From: Methylobacterium sp. UNC378MF
GTDB lineage: Bacteria > Pseudomonadota > Alphaproteobacteria > Rhizobiales > Beijerinckiaceae
DNA: 64,000 bases
Direction: 5' to 3'
Assembly (NCBI RefSeq): GCF_900103195.1
Contig: NZ_FMWU01000001.1
Span: forward strand, 186,001-250,000
Shown one piece after another: positions 1 to 9,329 of the stretch (positions within the stretch are counted from its first letter, which is position 1; each line of letters begins with the position of its first letter). The notes beneath the pieces were generated by a model. That model made no database searches. It worked only from the letters and a program-made list of their open reading frames with translations, and was not told the DNA's origin. The position numbers were made by a program, and so were the translations under genes.

Positions 1-1204
1 CCGGGCCGGTGAAGCGCAGCGGCGCCGTCTCGACCTGCCCGCTCGCCGTGACGGTCGAATCGGCCGGGCCGGCCACCGCGAAGCGGCGCAGCAGCAGGCC
101 GCCGGCCCGCTCCAGGGTGCCGGTGAGGGCGAGGTTCGACCATTCCTCGCCGCCGAGTACGGTGCTGCCAACCGTGAGGTCGAGGTCGAGCATCGCCGGC
201 AGGCTGCCGGCCGAGCGCGGCAGGCCGCGGGCGATCAGGGCCTGCCCCTCCGCCGAGGCCAGGAAGGCGTCGAGGTCGAGGCGGCGGGCCTCGAGGGTCA
301 GGCCGCCGCGCCACTGGCGCAGGTCGAGCCGGCCGGTGCCGCCGAGCCGAAGGGCCCGTCCGCCCGGATCGATGGCGAGGTCGACGCCCTCGAACCGCAC
401 CTGCGTGCCCCGGGCCTTGAAGGTGCCGGCCAGCGAGAACGGCAGGTAGGCGCCGGCGGCCTGGGTCGGCGGCCCGACGACGAGCCGCGCGGAGCCCTCG
501 GCCTCGACGAGGGAACCGCCACCGGATTCGGCCGGCACGAAGCCGAACCGGGCATCCGCCTCGAAGCGCGGCGACGCGTCGCCGCCGCCCGAGATCTTGG
601 CGGCGAGCCGCCCGTCCGGTCCGGGCGTGCCGCTGACCGCCCGGAACGGGATACCGCCGCTCGTCCCCTCGATCCGCCAGGGCCCCACCAGGGCCGGCGC
701 CTGCAGGCGCAGGTCCTGGACGTAGAGCTGGTCGGTCCGCCCGGTGGCGGGGACCTGCGTGGTGATGAGGAACTGCTGGATCTGCAGGTTCTCGATGGCG
801 AGATCGCGGTCGCGCAGGGCGCCGCCGAAATCGGGCGGCAGCTTCAGGGCGTCGGGGCCGGCGACGGGCAGCTTGATCTCGGCCCGGCCGATCCGGGTCT
901 CGGTGAAGCGGACCTCGCCCTTCAGGAGCGGCGCGAGGGCGATCTCGGCCTTGACGAACCGGGCGTCCAGGCTCGGGCGCTCGGGATCGATGCCGAGATG
1001 CAGACGGTCGACGCGCAGCCGCGGCGAGGGCAGCAGGCGGACCTCGATCCGTCCGTCGGTCCGGACGGGCACGCCGAGGGACCGGGCGAGCGCCCGGTCG
1101 ACGAGCGCACGATGGGCCTGCCAATCGACGAAGGGCGGAACGGCGAGCGCCGCCACGAGAACCAGGATGACGGCGCACGCCAGCGCGGTCAGAAGATCAC
1201 GCAA
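1..1204 (-). CDS. AsmA-family protein, N-terminal part (runs off the left edge)
   Basis: The reverse strand stays open from a TTG codon at 1204 to the window edge, about 401 codons without a stop. The N-terminus is short and basic, followed by one membrane segment (about residues 5-27, rich in L, A and V) and then a long beta-rich region with repeated 'D-L-R-L' and 'G-T-G-R-L' strands. This is the plan of AsmA-type inner-membrane proteins with a large periplasmic part, implicated in outer-membrane assembly and lipid transport. An in-frame TGA lies 42 bases upstream of the TTG and an AGGA sits a few bases before it, so TTG is the only reasonable start. The C-terminal AsmA_2 region would be outside the window. 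The family call is good; the precise role is not known. Confidence 0.75.
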   Translation of the reverse strand, partial: MRDLLTALACAVILVLVAALAVPPFVDWQAHRALVDRALARSLGVPVRTDGRIEVRLLPSPRLRVDRLHLGIDPERPSLDARFVKAEIALAPLLKGEVRFTETRIGRAEIKLPVAGPDALKLPPDFGGALRDRDLAIENLQIQQFLITTQVPATGRTDQLYVQDLRLQAPALVGPWRIEGTSGGIPFRAVSGTPGPDGRLAAKISGGGDASPRFEADARFGFVPAESGGGSLVEAEGSARLVVGPPTQAAGAYLPFSLAGTFKARGTQVRFEGVDLAIDPGGRALRLGGTGRLDLRQWRGGLTLEARRLDLDAFLASAEGQALIARGLPRSAGSLPAMLDLDLTVGSTVLGGEEWSNLALTGTLERAGGLLLRRFAVAGPADSTVTASGQVETAPLRFTGP

Positions 1205-1615
1205 TGGTCCTGTTCCGCACCATCTCTCCGCGAGGCCGCGCCATCACCGTGCCGCCGTGCCCCGCGTGCCCCCGCGAGTCAGTCGCCAGGGCCATAGCAC
1301 GATACGGTGCCGAGGGCTCCAGCGTTGAAGCTCGGGCCTGAGGACGGCGCTTTGCGGCCCGCTCCGTGCCGGGTTCGGATCCGTTGCGCTCCGCTCCACC
1401 GGTCCCGGAACGGATCGCGTTTGCACCGCCCCCCTGCTCGGGCGCATGCGCGATGGCGATGGTCGAGCCCGGATCGGATTCCGACCCTCGCGGGACTGCG
1501 AAGGGCCGCGGAGGGTGGTTGTCTTCCCGTCCGCTTCCGCGCCTGGTCAGGCGGGAAGCGGACGTTCGCGTGCAAACGAGCCCGGTCGCGCGTGCTGCGG
1601 GCCGCCGACCCGAGG
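1205..1615. other. gene-less stretch between chemoreceptor and AsmA-like gene
   Basis: No convincing coding region. Besides the hairpin at 1529-1563 there is a weaker inverted repeat (1379-1385 with 1409-1415). The leftmost part should hold the promoter of the AsmA-like gene, but no clear -35/-10 pair was recognised. Confidence 0.5.
1529..1563 (-). terminator. strong hairpin downstream of the chemoreceptor gene
   Basis: Positions 1529-1538 and 1554-1563 are perfect 10-base inverted repeats. The inner bases 1540-1544 and 1549-1553 continue the stem around a four-base loop, with one bulged base at 1539. It lies about 53 bases after the chemoreceptor stop, in the direction of transcription. There is no T-run after it, so it may be a terminator without a U-tract or an mRNA-stabilising hairpin. 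Confidence 0.55.
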
Positions 1616-3304
1616 TCAGGCAGCTCGCACCGTGGCCAAGAAGCGCCCGACCTCAGCCGTCAGGTGCTCGGACTGACGCGACAGCTCGGAGGCCGCGCCC
1701 AGCACCTGGCTGGCCGCGGCGCCTGTCTCCTCGGCCGCGCCAGCCACACCGGAGATGTTGCTCGTCACCTCGCCGGTGCCCATGGCTGCCTGAGCGACGT
1801 TGCGGACGATCTCCTGGGTGGCCGCGCCCTGCTCTTCGACGGCAGCCGCGATCGACGTCGCGACACCGCTGATCTCGCGGATCCGGCCCGTGATGCCGCT
1901 GATCGATGTCACTGCCTGACCCGTCGAGGCCTGGATCTGCGCGATCTGCGCAGAGATCTCATTCGTCGCCTTCGCGGTCTGCTCGGCCAGCGCCTTCACC
2001 TCGGAGGCGACGACCGCGAAACCCTTGCCGGCCGCACCGGCCCGGGCCGCCTCGATGGTGGCATTGAGCGCCAGCAGGTTGGTCTGGCCGGCAATATTCG
2101 AGATCAGCCCGACGACGTCGCCGATCCGGGACACGGCCACGCTCAGCTCCTGCACCAAGGTGCCGGTCTGGTCGGCCTCGTGCACGGCACGCTGGGCCAG
2201 TTCGGCCGAGCCCGCGACCTGGCGGCCGATCTCTTGAACCGACGAGCCCAGTTCCTCTGCCGCCGCCGCGACGGTGTTCACGTTGGACGCGGCCTCCTCG
2301 GCCGCAGCAGCCACAGTGGTCGACTGGCTGGCGGTTTCAGTCGCCGTGGCCGTCATGGTCTGGGCGGTGGCCTGCAGCTCGGTCGCCGACGACGAGACCA
2401 TGCCGATGATGCCGCCGACCGCGGCCTCGAACCCGTCGGCCATCTGCCGCATACCGGCCTTCCGCTGCTCCTCGGCGGCCAGTCGCGCTTCTGCGGTCTC
2501 GTCTTCCAGCGCCTTCATGCGAACCAAACCGTTCTTGAACACCTGCACGGCGTTCGCGATCGCTCCGATCTCCGTCCTCTGGCCCTGATTGGGGATGGTG
2601 ACGGCGAGGTCGCCGTTGGCCAGCGCCTGCATCGGTTGCACGACAGAGTTGATGCCGCGCGAGATGCTCAGGATAATCGAGGCGGCCAGCACAATTGCAA
2701 GACATACGGCGACAAGACCGGCGCCGATGAGCACGGACTGCGTCTGAGCGTATGTCGCTTGACTGTCGCGCGCGGCCTGCTCGGCGCCGTCCTGGTTGAG
2801 CTTGATGATCTTGTCGAGCGCGGCCGAAGCGCTTCGACGCGGCGTCACCACCTTGGCTTCGTAGAGGCTGAGGGCCTGCGCCTTCTCACCCTTGCGGGAT
2901 AGCACCAGGATCGGCTCGACAGCAGTCGCAAGAGCGCGCCATTCCCGATTGAACGCCTCGTAGAGCGCGCGCTCTTCAGGAGAGCTGATCAGCCCCTCAT
3001 AGACTTTGGACGCCGCTTCAATTTTCTTCGCACGGTCGACGAGATCGTTATCGACACTCGCCAGCATCTGAGGGTCTTCCGTCAGGATATGGCGGAGCAG
3101 GCTGGTTGTGTAGCGACCTGTCAGGGAATCAATTTGGCTCGCGGCGCGCACGCTGGGAAGCCAATTCGTCTCGACATCGATCAGCAGGCCGTTGAGCGTT
3201 GATGCGCTTCGAAGCCCTATCATGCTCAGGCCGCCGAGAAACAATAGTAACACGGCGAAGGCAGCAATCAGCTTGCTGCGTATGGACAGAGAGTGAAGCT
3301 GCAC
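1616..3304 (-). CDS. methyl-accepting chemotaxis protein
   Basis: A transmembrane chemoreceptor of about 562 residues that would pass ligand signals to CheA/CheW. Order of parts: membrane segment near residues 10-30, a periplasmic helical region of about 150 residues resembling the four-helix-bundle sensor domain, a second membrane segment near 190-213, a HAMP linker, then a coiled-coil signalling domain. The hairpin tip is recognisable by '[15 protein letters not shown]' followed by '[10 protein letters not shown]'. No C-terminal methylation-enzyme tethering pentapeptide is seen. I chose the GTG at 3304 because GAGG lies six bases upstream; a TTG at 3322 would add six residues. The ligand cannot be inferred. 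The gene stands alone, with no other che genes nearby. Confidence 0.9.
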   Translation of the reverse strand: MQLHSLSIRSKLIAAFAVLLLFLGGLSMIGLRSASTLNGLLIDVETNWLPSVRAASQIDSLTGRYTTSLLRHILTEDPQMLASVDNDLVDRAKKIEAASKVYEGLISSPEERALYEAFNREWRALATAVEPILVLSRKGEKAQALSLYEAKVVTPRRSASAALDKIIKLNQDGAEQAARDSQATYAQTQSVLIGAGLVAVCLAIVLAASIILSISRGINSVVQPMQALANGDLAVTIPNQGQRTEIGAIANAVQVFKNGLVRMKALEDETAEARLAAEEQRKAGMRQMADGFEAAVGGIIGMVSSSATELQATAQTMTATATETASQSTTVAAAAEEAASNVNTVAAAAEELGSSVQEIGRQVAGSAELAQRAVHEADQTGTLVQELSVAVSRIGDVVGLISNIAGQTNLLALNATIEAARAGAAGKGFAVVASEVKALAEQTAKATNEISAQIAQIQASTGQAVTSISGITGRIREISGVATSIAAAVEEQGAATQEIVRNVAQAAMGTGEVTSNISGVAGAAEETGAAASQVLGAASELSRQSEHLTAEVGRFLATVRAA

Positions 3305-4077
3305 GACCGACCTCGAAGGCAACCATTCAGCGGAACATTCATGAGGCTGCCAGCATCGAGACCTGCACGAAAAAGGTTAATCGGAGGCTTAATATGGCGT
3401 GAAGGCAGCTATTCGCCTCGGGATTGTGGAGATTGATCGATAAATCAGCTCGGTGCTCAGGCCTGAGGCAGGGCACCGGACAGGAACAACACGGACGCGG
3501 CGCGTGCGGTGAGCCGCTCGCGATGGCCGAGGACGCAGGCGTGGGGGGATGGCGGAGTGGCCCCCAATCGTGGCTGGGCGAAAGGCGAAGGTGTGCACGT
3601 CCCCCGAATGCTCGGCGAAGCTCTGACGGCGGGCCGTGTCCGCACAGACAGCGGCGGACCAGGGTTCGTGCCGGGGATGCCACGCTTTCAGAAGCGGATC
3701 GAGGCCATTGTTGAGTGTCCGCACGCTGACGCTCGGTACCTGTCCGCGCGGGGCTGCATGCGAACGTTCAGAGCCCCCTGTAGCGCCGGCTTCACGGCCC
3801 CTTGATCGAGGTTGGCCCGCGCCGGCATGGGTCTTATGCGAACGGGGGATTCATCGCAGCAGGAGCATGAACGCACGGATCACGGCCGCCACCAGTCACG
3901 ATTCCGCGCCGAGGCTGAGCAAAAGCGCGACCGGCCAACGATACGCTGGGCCGACACCGAAGGCTCCGGGGGCTCGTCGGCTGGACCAGCGATCACGCGA
4001 ACCGCAACGCCGAAGGAACGGCCCAAGCCACACCAACGCCGAGGCGCAGGCGGTCGCGGCGGCGCGGCACCGGCGCC
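3305..4077. other. gene-less stretch upstream of the chemoreceptor
   Basis: About 770 bases with several overlapping short open frames on both strands, none with a recognisable domain or a convincing ribosome site. It lies upstream of the chemoreceptor (its promoter should be near 3320-3420, which is locally AT-richer) and after the stop of the SfnB/DszC-like gene. It may contain decayed coding sequence, but I could not identify any. Confidence 0.4.
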
Positions 4078-5301
4078 TCAGGCCGATCCGACGCGGTACT
4101 GCCGCGGGGGCGCGGCGCCGGTGATCGCGAAGGCCCCGACGATGCGGTCCCGGTAGATCCGCGGGTTGTGGGACGCGATGGTGCGGGCGTTGCGCCAGTA
4201 GCGGTCGAGGCCGAGGCCAGCCTTCACCGCCGAGGCGCCGAGCGCGTCGAACAGCGTCGTCGTCGCCTGCAGCACGAGGTCGGTGACCACGCTCACGGCC
4301 TGGTTGACCTCGACATCGGCGAGCGTGGTCGCCCGGTCCGCCGCGGGCCCGTCCCCGGCCTGATGCGCCTCGTAGGCGCGCTCCAGCGCCTCGGCGCTCT
4401 TCAGCACCACGGCCCCGGCCGCGTAGGCGTTGGCGCGGACGCGGCCCACCACCGCCTGGATCTGCGGATCCTCCGCACTGCGCCCGGCATTGCCGTGGCT
4501 GTAGACCCGGGTGCGCTCGGCCACGAGCCGCGCCACGTCCTCGGCCGCCGCCCGGCCGATGCCGGCGAGCGTCGCCAGATGCACCAGCTGGAAGAACGCC
4601 ATCGCGTAGGGGAAGCGGGCCGGATCGGGCTTGATCAGGTCCGGATCGAGCGCGACCCCCTCGAAGGTCGCGGTGCCGCTGGCCGTCAGCCCCTGCCCGA
4701 ACCCGTCCCAATCGTCGACGATGGTCACCCCTGGCGCCCGGACCGGCACCGCCGCGGTCACGGCGCCGCCCGTCTCGTCCTCCGCCGAGAGATGGATGTA
4801 ATCCGCAAACAGCGAGCCCGTGGTGTAGAACTTCCGGCCCTCGACCACGAATCCGCCATCCCGGCTCCGGACCACCGTGTCGAACGCGCCGACCTTGGCC
4901 GGGCCGGTCTCCGAGACGCCGCTGCCGATGGTCTGACCGGCGCCGATCCGGGCGATCCAGGCGGCACGCCACTCGGCGGAGGCGGCGCAGAGCGCGTCCT
5001 CGGTGAAGCCGAAATGCGCCCGCAGCGCATTGGTGACGTTCGAATCCGCCTGGGACAGCTCGATCAGGAGCGCGAACAGCTCGGGCAGGCTCGCGCCGTG
5101 GCCACCCTCCTCGGGTGCGAGCCGCAGGGTGGTGAAGTTCGCCTCCCGCAGCCAGCCGATCTCGGCATGGGGCAGGCCGCGGGTTCGGTCCCGGTCCACC
5201 GCGGTGGCGCGGATCTCGGCGAAGACCGGTCGGAACCGGTCGGCCAGCGTCTCGTAACGCGCGCTCGGACCCGCGCCCCAGCCCGCTTCCGTCTGCGACA
5301 T
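4078..5301 (-). CDS. acyl-CoA dehydrogenase-fold flavoprotein, SfnB/DszC-like
   Basis: A protein of about 407 residues with the acyl-CoA dehydrogenase fold: a helical N-domain ('LREANFTTLRLAPEEGGHG'), a middle beta domain with 'FYTTGS', and a C-terminal helical domain ending in 'DRIVGAFAITGAAPP'. It resembles the branch that works in sulfur-source use (SfnB, and the FMNH2-dependent monooxygenase DszC) more than true fatty-acyl-CoA dehydrogenases. The neighbours (sulfonate-type binding protein and two LLM monooxygenases, transcribed divergently) support a role in releasing sulfur from organosulfur compounds. The ATG at 5301 fits the family N-terminus; an in-frame ATG at 5394 would add 31 residues of no known domain. 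The substrate is unknown. Confidence 0.82.
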   Translation of the reverse strand: MSQTEAGWGAGPSARYETLADRFRPVFAEIRATAVDRDRTRGLPHAEIGWLREANFTTLRLAPEEGGHGASLPELFALLIELSQADSNVTNALRAHFGFTEDALCAASAEWRAAWIARIGAGQTIGSGVSETGPAKVGAFDTVVRSRDGGFVVEGRKFYTTGSLFADYIHLSAEDETGGAVTAAVPVRAPGVTIVDDWDGFGQGLTASGTATFEGVALDPDLIKPDPARFPYAMAFFQLVHLATLAGIGRAAAEDVARLVAERTRVYSHGNAGRSAEDPQIQAVVGRVRANAYAAGAVVLKSAEALERAYEAHQAGDGPAADRATTLADVEVNQAVSVVTDLVLQATTTLFDALGASAVKAGLGLDRYWRNARTIASHNPRIYRDRIVGAFAITGAAPPRQYRVGSA

Positions 5302-5913
5302 GGCTTCGATTTCCCGGTTCCAGCCCCGACCCGAATGGGCGCCCGAGAAATCGTGGAATTGGCCTTCGATCTCAAGAGAGGAGCGCTGATCCATCGGCGC
5401 TTTGGAAAGGTCGTTTCCCAGAACCGGCAGCGGAATTACATTTCTCTAACTGGCCGGATGTTCGGGAAAGATCCCTCTTCCGCGTACGGGACTGCCGGCG
5501 GGGCTGTTCCAGGCTTCGGCAGCGGTCAAGCACCGCATAAGGATCGCGGCGGAAGCCTTCGTAGATCGCTCGGTCGTCACGAGCGAAGCGACGTGAACCG
5601 GGGACGGGACCTCGACAAGCGTGGCGCGACTGGATTGCTTCGCGGCGCGCAAGCACGGTGCTGCCGAGGCGATCAACCGGGACCGGCATCCGTCCGGCCG
5701 CGAGGATGCCGCCCGTTCGGATTCATCGCACCCGACACAGGAACAGCATCGCTGCCGTTGCGGCCGAACGAAGGATCTACTTCTACATTACGCATCGAGA
5801 TCAAAATACTATTTTATTGATCCCGAACGCGACGCAAGTCTTCAATAAAGCCGGTTGCGCTGCGCCGGCCCGGTGCCGTCGCCGCGCCTCCGACCGCCCG
5901 TCCCGAAAGATCC
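5302..5913. other. divergent intergenic region of the organosulfur module
   Basis: A long region between two outward-facing genes, expected to hold both promoters. The stretch around 5800-5835 is clearly AT-rich and is the best place for the promoter of the binding-protein gene. A REP-like element occupies 5573-5660. No gene is supported here. Confidence 0.5.
5573..5660. repeat. REP-like palindromic element, degenerate copy
   Basis: The right arm (5631-5660, beginning TGGATTGCTTCGCGGCGCG) resembles the right arms of the elements at 22628 and 61922. The left arm (about 5573-5599) is an imperfect inverted copy containing CGAGCGAAGCGA. It lies in a promoter-bearing intergenic region. Confidence 0.5.
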
Positions 5914-6921
5914 ATGATCCGCGAGCGCTCGATGACCGACGACACGACGGGCCGGTTCGGCCCCTCCCGCCGCACGCTGCTGCGCGGCGGGCTCGGCGGG
6001 GCGGCTGCCCTGGCGCTCGGGGCTCCGGCGGTGCGCGCGGCGCCTCGCGAGGTGAAGATCAGCATGCAGCGCTCCTCGGTGCTGTTCACCGTGCTGAAGG
6101 TGAAGGGGACGCTGGCCGAGCGCCTCGCGCCCCTGGGCTTCACGCCGAGCTGGCACCTGTTCACCAGCGTGATCGAGCCGATGACGGCGGGCGCCGTCGA
6201 CATCCACGCCGACGTCGCCGACGCGGTGCCGATCTTCACCCAGTCCGCCAAGGCGCCGCTGACCTTCTACGCCCGCGAGCGCGGCGCGCCCGCCGCCGAG
6301 GCGATCATCGTGCCCGCGGACTCGCCGATCCGGACCGTCGCGGATCTCAAGGGCCGCACGGTCGGCGTGTCGCGGGGTTCGGGCAGCCATTACGTGCTGG
6401 CCGCCGCGCTGAAGCGCGCGGGCCTGAGCTTTGCCGACATCAAGCCGGCCTATCTCCAGGCGCCGGAGGGCGCGGCCGCCTTCGAGCAGGGCAGCCTCGA
6501 CGCGTGGTCGATCTGGGACCCGTTCCTCGCCTTCGCGGAGGCCAAGCGGCCGGTGCGGGTCGTCGCCGACGCCACCGGCCTGACGAGCTATCACCGGTAC
6601 TACCTCGTCAACGACAGCTTCGTCGCCGCGCAGCCCGAGGTCGTCGCTGCCGTCTACCGGGCGCTGGTCGAGGCCGGCGCCTGGATGCGGGCGAACCCGC
6701 AGGAGGCCGTGGCACTCCTCGCGCCGATCTGGGGCGACCTGCCGACTTCCGTGGTGGCCGCCGCCAACAGCCGCCGCACCTACGCGGTCGAGCCCGTGGA
6801 CCGCGCCCAGCTCGGCGAGCAGCAGGCCATCGCCGACGTGTTCTACGAGGCCAAGCTCATCCCCCGCCGGATCGACGCCACGGACGTGCCGATCTGGCAG
6901 GCGCCCGTGGGCCGGGGCTGA
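5914..6921 (+). CDS. sulfonate-type ABC transporter substrate-binding protein
   Basis: A protein of 335 residues belonging to the SsuA/NitT/TauT group of periplasmic binding proteins, which capture aliphatic sulfonates or related compounds. The N-terminus has a twin-arginine export signal (SRRTLLRGG followed by an Ala/Gly/Leu-rich segment, cleavage near 'AVRA-AP'). 'TPSWHLFTSVIEPMTAGAVD' and 'GSGSHYVLAAALKRAGL' are typical of the family. The two monooxygenase genes follow on the same strand (four bases, then thirteen). No permease or ATPase gene is present beside it, so it must share a transporter encoded elsewhere. A second ATG at 5932 is possible. Confidence 0.85.
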   Translation: MIRERSMTDDTTGRFGPSRRTLLRGGLGGAAALALGAPAVRAAPREVKISMQRSSVLFTVLKVKGTLAERLAPLGFTPSWHLFTSVIEPMTAGAVDIHADVADAVPIFTQSAKAPLTFYARERGAPAAEAIIVPADSPIRTVADLKGRTVGVSRGSGSHYVLAAALKRAGLSFADIKPAYLQAPEGAAAFEQGSLDAWSIWDPFLAFAEAKRPVRVVADATGLTSYHRYYLVNDSFVAAQPEVVAAVYRALVEAGAWMRANPQEAVALLAPIWGDLPTSVVAAANSRRTYAVEPVDRAQLGEQQAIADVFYEAKLIPRRIDATDVPIWQAPVGRG

Positions 6922-6925
6922 GGCC

Positions 6926-7978
6926 ATGGCCGGATCGACCGATACGCCCCGCTTCGGCATCTGGGCGGCCGTGCACGGCTCCCGGGCCTCCCACCACGAC
7001 CCCGACGAGCCGGACGATGCCAGCTGGGACCGCAACCGCGCCCTGGTCCTGGAGGCGGAGGCCCTGGGCTTCGATTCCGTGCTGGTCGCCCAGCACACGA
7101 TGAACCCCTACGACGGGGCGCGCGACCAGCTCGAGGCCTGGACATCCGCGGCAGCGCTCGCGGCCCTCACCCGGCGCATCGAGATCATCGCGGCGATCAA
7201 GCCGGGTCTCTACCACCCCGTGGTGCTCGCCAAGATGGCGCTCCAGATCGAGCATATCAGCCGCGGCCGCTTCGCGCTGAACCTCGTGAATGCCTGGAAC
7301 CGGGCCGAGTTCGAGCGGGCCGGCCTGCCATTCCCCGCGCATGACGACCGCTACGCCTACGGCCGCGAGTGGATCGGCCTCGTGGATCGGCTGATGCGCG
7401 GCGAGCGCGTCACCGTCGCGGGGGCGCAGTTCCGCGTGGAGGATTACCAGTTGCGCCCCGCCGGCACCTTCCGGACGCGGCCGACCATCTATCTCGGCGG
7501 CGAGTCGGAGCCCGCCCGGGCGCTGGCCGCCGACCATGCGGATGTCTGGTTCATCAACGGCCAGCCGCTGGAGGACGTCGCCGCCCTGATCGCCGACGTG
7601 GCGCGGCGGCCCGCTTCCAACGGCCCGCTCCGCTACGGCCTCTCAGCCTTCGTGATCGCCCGGGCGACCGACGCGGAAGCCGAGGCCGAGCACGCGCGGC
7701 TCCTCGCCCTGGCGCAGCGCGACGCGGAGTTGCGCGCCGACACCCGCGCCCGCACCGACCAGGCCAGCGTGATGTTCGCCAAGACCGACGCGGCCGCCTC
7801 CCGCCATGTCGGCACCAACGGCGGCACCGCGGCCGGGCTGGTGGGCAGCTACGCCACCGTGGCGGAGCGGATCCGGGCGTTCCACGCGGCCGGCATCGAC
7901 CTGTTCATGCTGCAGTTCCAGCCGTTCGAGGCCGAGATGCGCCGCTTCGCCGAGCAGGTCCTGCCGCGCGTCCGCTGA
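6926..7978 (+). CDS. LLM-class flavin-dependent monooxygenase, SfnG-like
   Basis: A 350-residue bacterial-luciferase-like (TIM barrel) enzyme that would use reduced FMN and oxygen. It follows the SfnG (dimethylsulfone monooxygenase) and SsuD pattern: 'EAEALGFDSVLVAQH' early, 'IEIIAAIKPGLYHPVVLAKM' and 'RFALNLVNAWNRAEFE' in the core, 'IYLGGESEPARALAADHADVW' after that, and the C-terminal 'AERIRAFHAAGIDLFMLQFQP'. It starts four bases after the binding-protein gene, so the two are probably co-transcribed. Likely role: oxygenative C-S cleavage of a sulfone or sulfonate. A specific substrate cannot be read from the sequence. Confidence 0.87.
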   Translation: MAGSTDTPRFGIWAAVHGSRASHHDPDEPDDASWDRNRALVLEAEALGFDSVLVAQHTMNPYDGARDQLEAWTSAAALAALTRRIEIIAAIKPGLYHPVVLAKMALQIEHISRGRFALNLVNAWNRAEFERAGLPFPAHDDRYAYGREWIGLVDRLMRGERVTVAGAQFRVEDYQLRPAGTFRTRPTIYLGGESEPARALAADHADVWFINGQPLEDVAALIADVARRPASNGPLRYGLSAFVIARATDAEAEAEHARLLALAQRDAELRADTRARTDQASVMFAKTDAAASRHVGTNGGTAAGLVGSYATVAERIRAFHAAGIDLFMLQFQPFEAEMRRFAEQVLPRVR

Positions 7979-7991
7979 CCCGGAGAGTTCG

Positions 7992-9329
7992 ATGAGCGGA
8001 CGCACGCTGCATCTCAACGTCAACCTGCTGCATTCGGGCGTCTACCCGTCCGCGTGGCGGCTGCCGGACAGCCGTCCGGACGCCTTCATCGACATCGACC
8101 ACTTCGTGCGCGTCGCCCGCGTCGCGGAGCGGGGCAAGCTCGACGCGATCTTCCTGGCCGACACGCCGGCGATCAACGACCGGATCGACCACCGGCCGTT
8201 CAACGCCCTCGAACCCACGGTGGTGCTGGCGAGCGTCGCGGCGGCGACCTGCCATGTCGGCCTCGTGGCCACCGCCTCGACGACCTACAACGAGCCGTAC
8301 AATCTCGCCCGGCGCTTCGCGAGCCTCGACCTCGTCAGCCGCGGCCGGGCCGGCTGGAACGTGGTGACCACCGCCGACGCCGCCGCGGGCCGCAATTTCG
8401 GCTTCGCGGGCGCGTCCGAGCACGGGGCGCGCTACGCCCGGGCGCGGGAATTCACCGAGCTGGTCCACGCCCTGTGGGACAGCTGGGAGGACGACGCCTT
8501 CGTCGGCGACAAGGCGGGCGGCCGGTTCGTCGACACGGCCAAGGTCCACGCCGTCCGCCACCGCGGCGCGCACTACACGGTCGAGGGACCGCTCACGGTG
8601 CCGCGCAGCCCGCAGGGGCGCCCGGTGACCTTCCAGGCGGGCGGCTCTGAGGACGGGCGCGAACTCGCCGCCGCGACCGCCGACGCGGTGTTCTCCCTGG
8701 CCCAGACCATCGAGGACGGGGCCGCCTACGCCCGGGACCTGCGCGCGCGGGCGGCGCGCTACGGGCGCGGGCCGGACGCGCTGGTCATCCTGCCCGGGCT
8801 CGCCACGGTGATCGGCTCCACCGAGGCCGAGGCCCGCCGCCGGCAGGACGAGCTCTGGGATCTGGTGCCGGTGGAATACAGCCTCGCCCGGCTCGCCGGG
8901 ACGCTGCGGATCGATCCCGCGCGGCTCGACCTCGACCGGCCGCTGCCGGACCCGCTGCCGCTGCCGCCGGATGCCAACCATACGATGTTCCTGGGCACGG
9001 TCGCGCTCGCCCGGCGCGAGGGGCTGACCGTGCGCCAGCTCCTGCGGGCGCTGGGCGGCGGCGTCGGCCACCGCATCGTCGCGGGCACGCCCGAGGCGAT
9101 CGCCGACGACATCGAGGCCTGGTTCCGGGCCGGCGCCGCGGACGGCTTCAACCTGATGCCGGACGTGCTCCCGGACGGCCTTGAGACCTTCGTGGACGCG
9201 GTCGTGCCGATCCTCCAGCGCCGCGGCCTGTTCCGGCGCGACTACGCGGGCGCGACCCTGCGCGACCATCTCGGCCTCCCGCGGCCGGCGAACCGCTACG
9301 CCGTCGGAGGAACCTCGCTGTCCGCCTGA
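7992..9329 (+). CDS. FMN-dependent monooxygenase, NtaA/SnaA/DmoA type
   Basis: A protein of 445 residues in the larger branch of luciferase-like monooxygenases (nitrilotriacetate monooxygenase, pristinamycin synthase A subunit, dimethylsulfide monooxygenase DmoA, DszA). Typical segments are 'LFLNVNLLHSG'-like 'LHLNVNLLHSG' near residue 6, 'GLVATASTTYNEPYNLARRF', 'RAGWNVVTT' and 'FQAGGSEDGRELAAATADAVF'. GGAG sits four bases before the ATG at 7992, which decides the start over a longer upstream frame. It follows the SfnG-like gene by 13 bases and is probably the last gene of the operon. It and the SfnG-like enzyme probably attack different steps or substrates of organosulfur breakdown. Confidence 0.87.
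   Translation: MSGRTLHLNVNLLHSGVYPSAWRLPDSRPDAFIDIDHFVRVARVAERGKLDAIFLADTPAINDRIDHRPFNALEPTVVLASVAAATCHVGLVATASTTYNEPYNLARRFASLDLVSRGRAGWNVVTTADAAAGRNFGFAGASEHGARYARAREFTELVHALWDSWEDDAFVGDKAGGRFVDTAKVHAVRHRGAHYTVEGPLTVPRSPQGRPVTFQAGGSEDGRELAAATADAVFSLAQTIEDGAAYARDLRARAARYGRGPDALVILPGLATVIGSTEAEARRRQDELWDLVPVEYSLARLAGTLRIDPARLDLDRPLPDPLPLPPDANHTMFLGTVALARREGLTVRQLLRALGGGVGHRIVAGTPEAIADDIEAWFRAGAADGFNLMPDVLPDGLETFVDAVVPILQRRGLFRRDYAGATLRDHLGLPRPANRYAVGGTSLSA

Noticed and set aside
3546..3610. tRNA-like start (GGGGGGATGGCGGAGTGG) with a later CCCCC
   Set aside because: The D-arm-like start is suggestive of a serine tRNA, but there is no T-loop consensus, no proper anticodon stem and no acceptor pairing at the right distance.
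3389..3724. Reverse-strand open frame of 111 codons
   Set aside because: No domain, no ribosome site, and overlapping frames of similar length exist on both strands, as expected in GC-rich non-coding DNA.
5658..7103. 481-codon forward frame over the sulfonate-type binding-protein gene
   Set aside because: Shadow frame; the overlapping frame has a twin-arginine signal and the complete binding-protein pattern.
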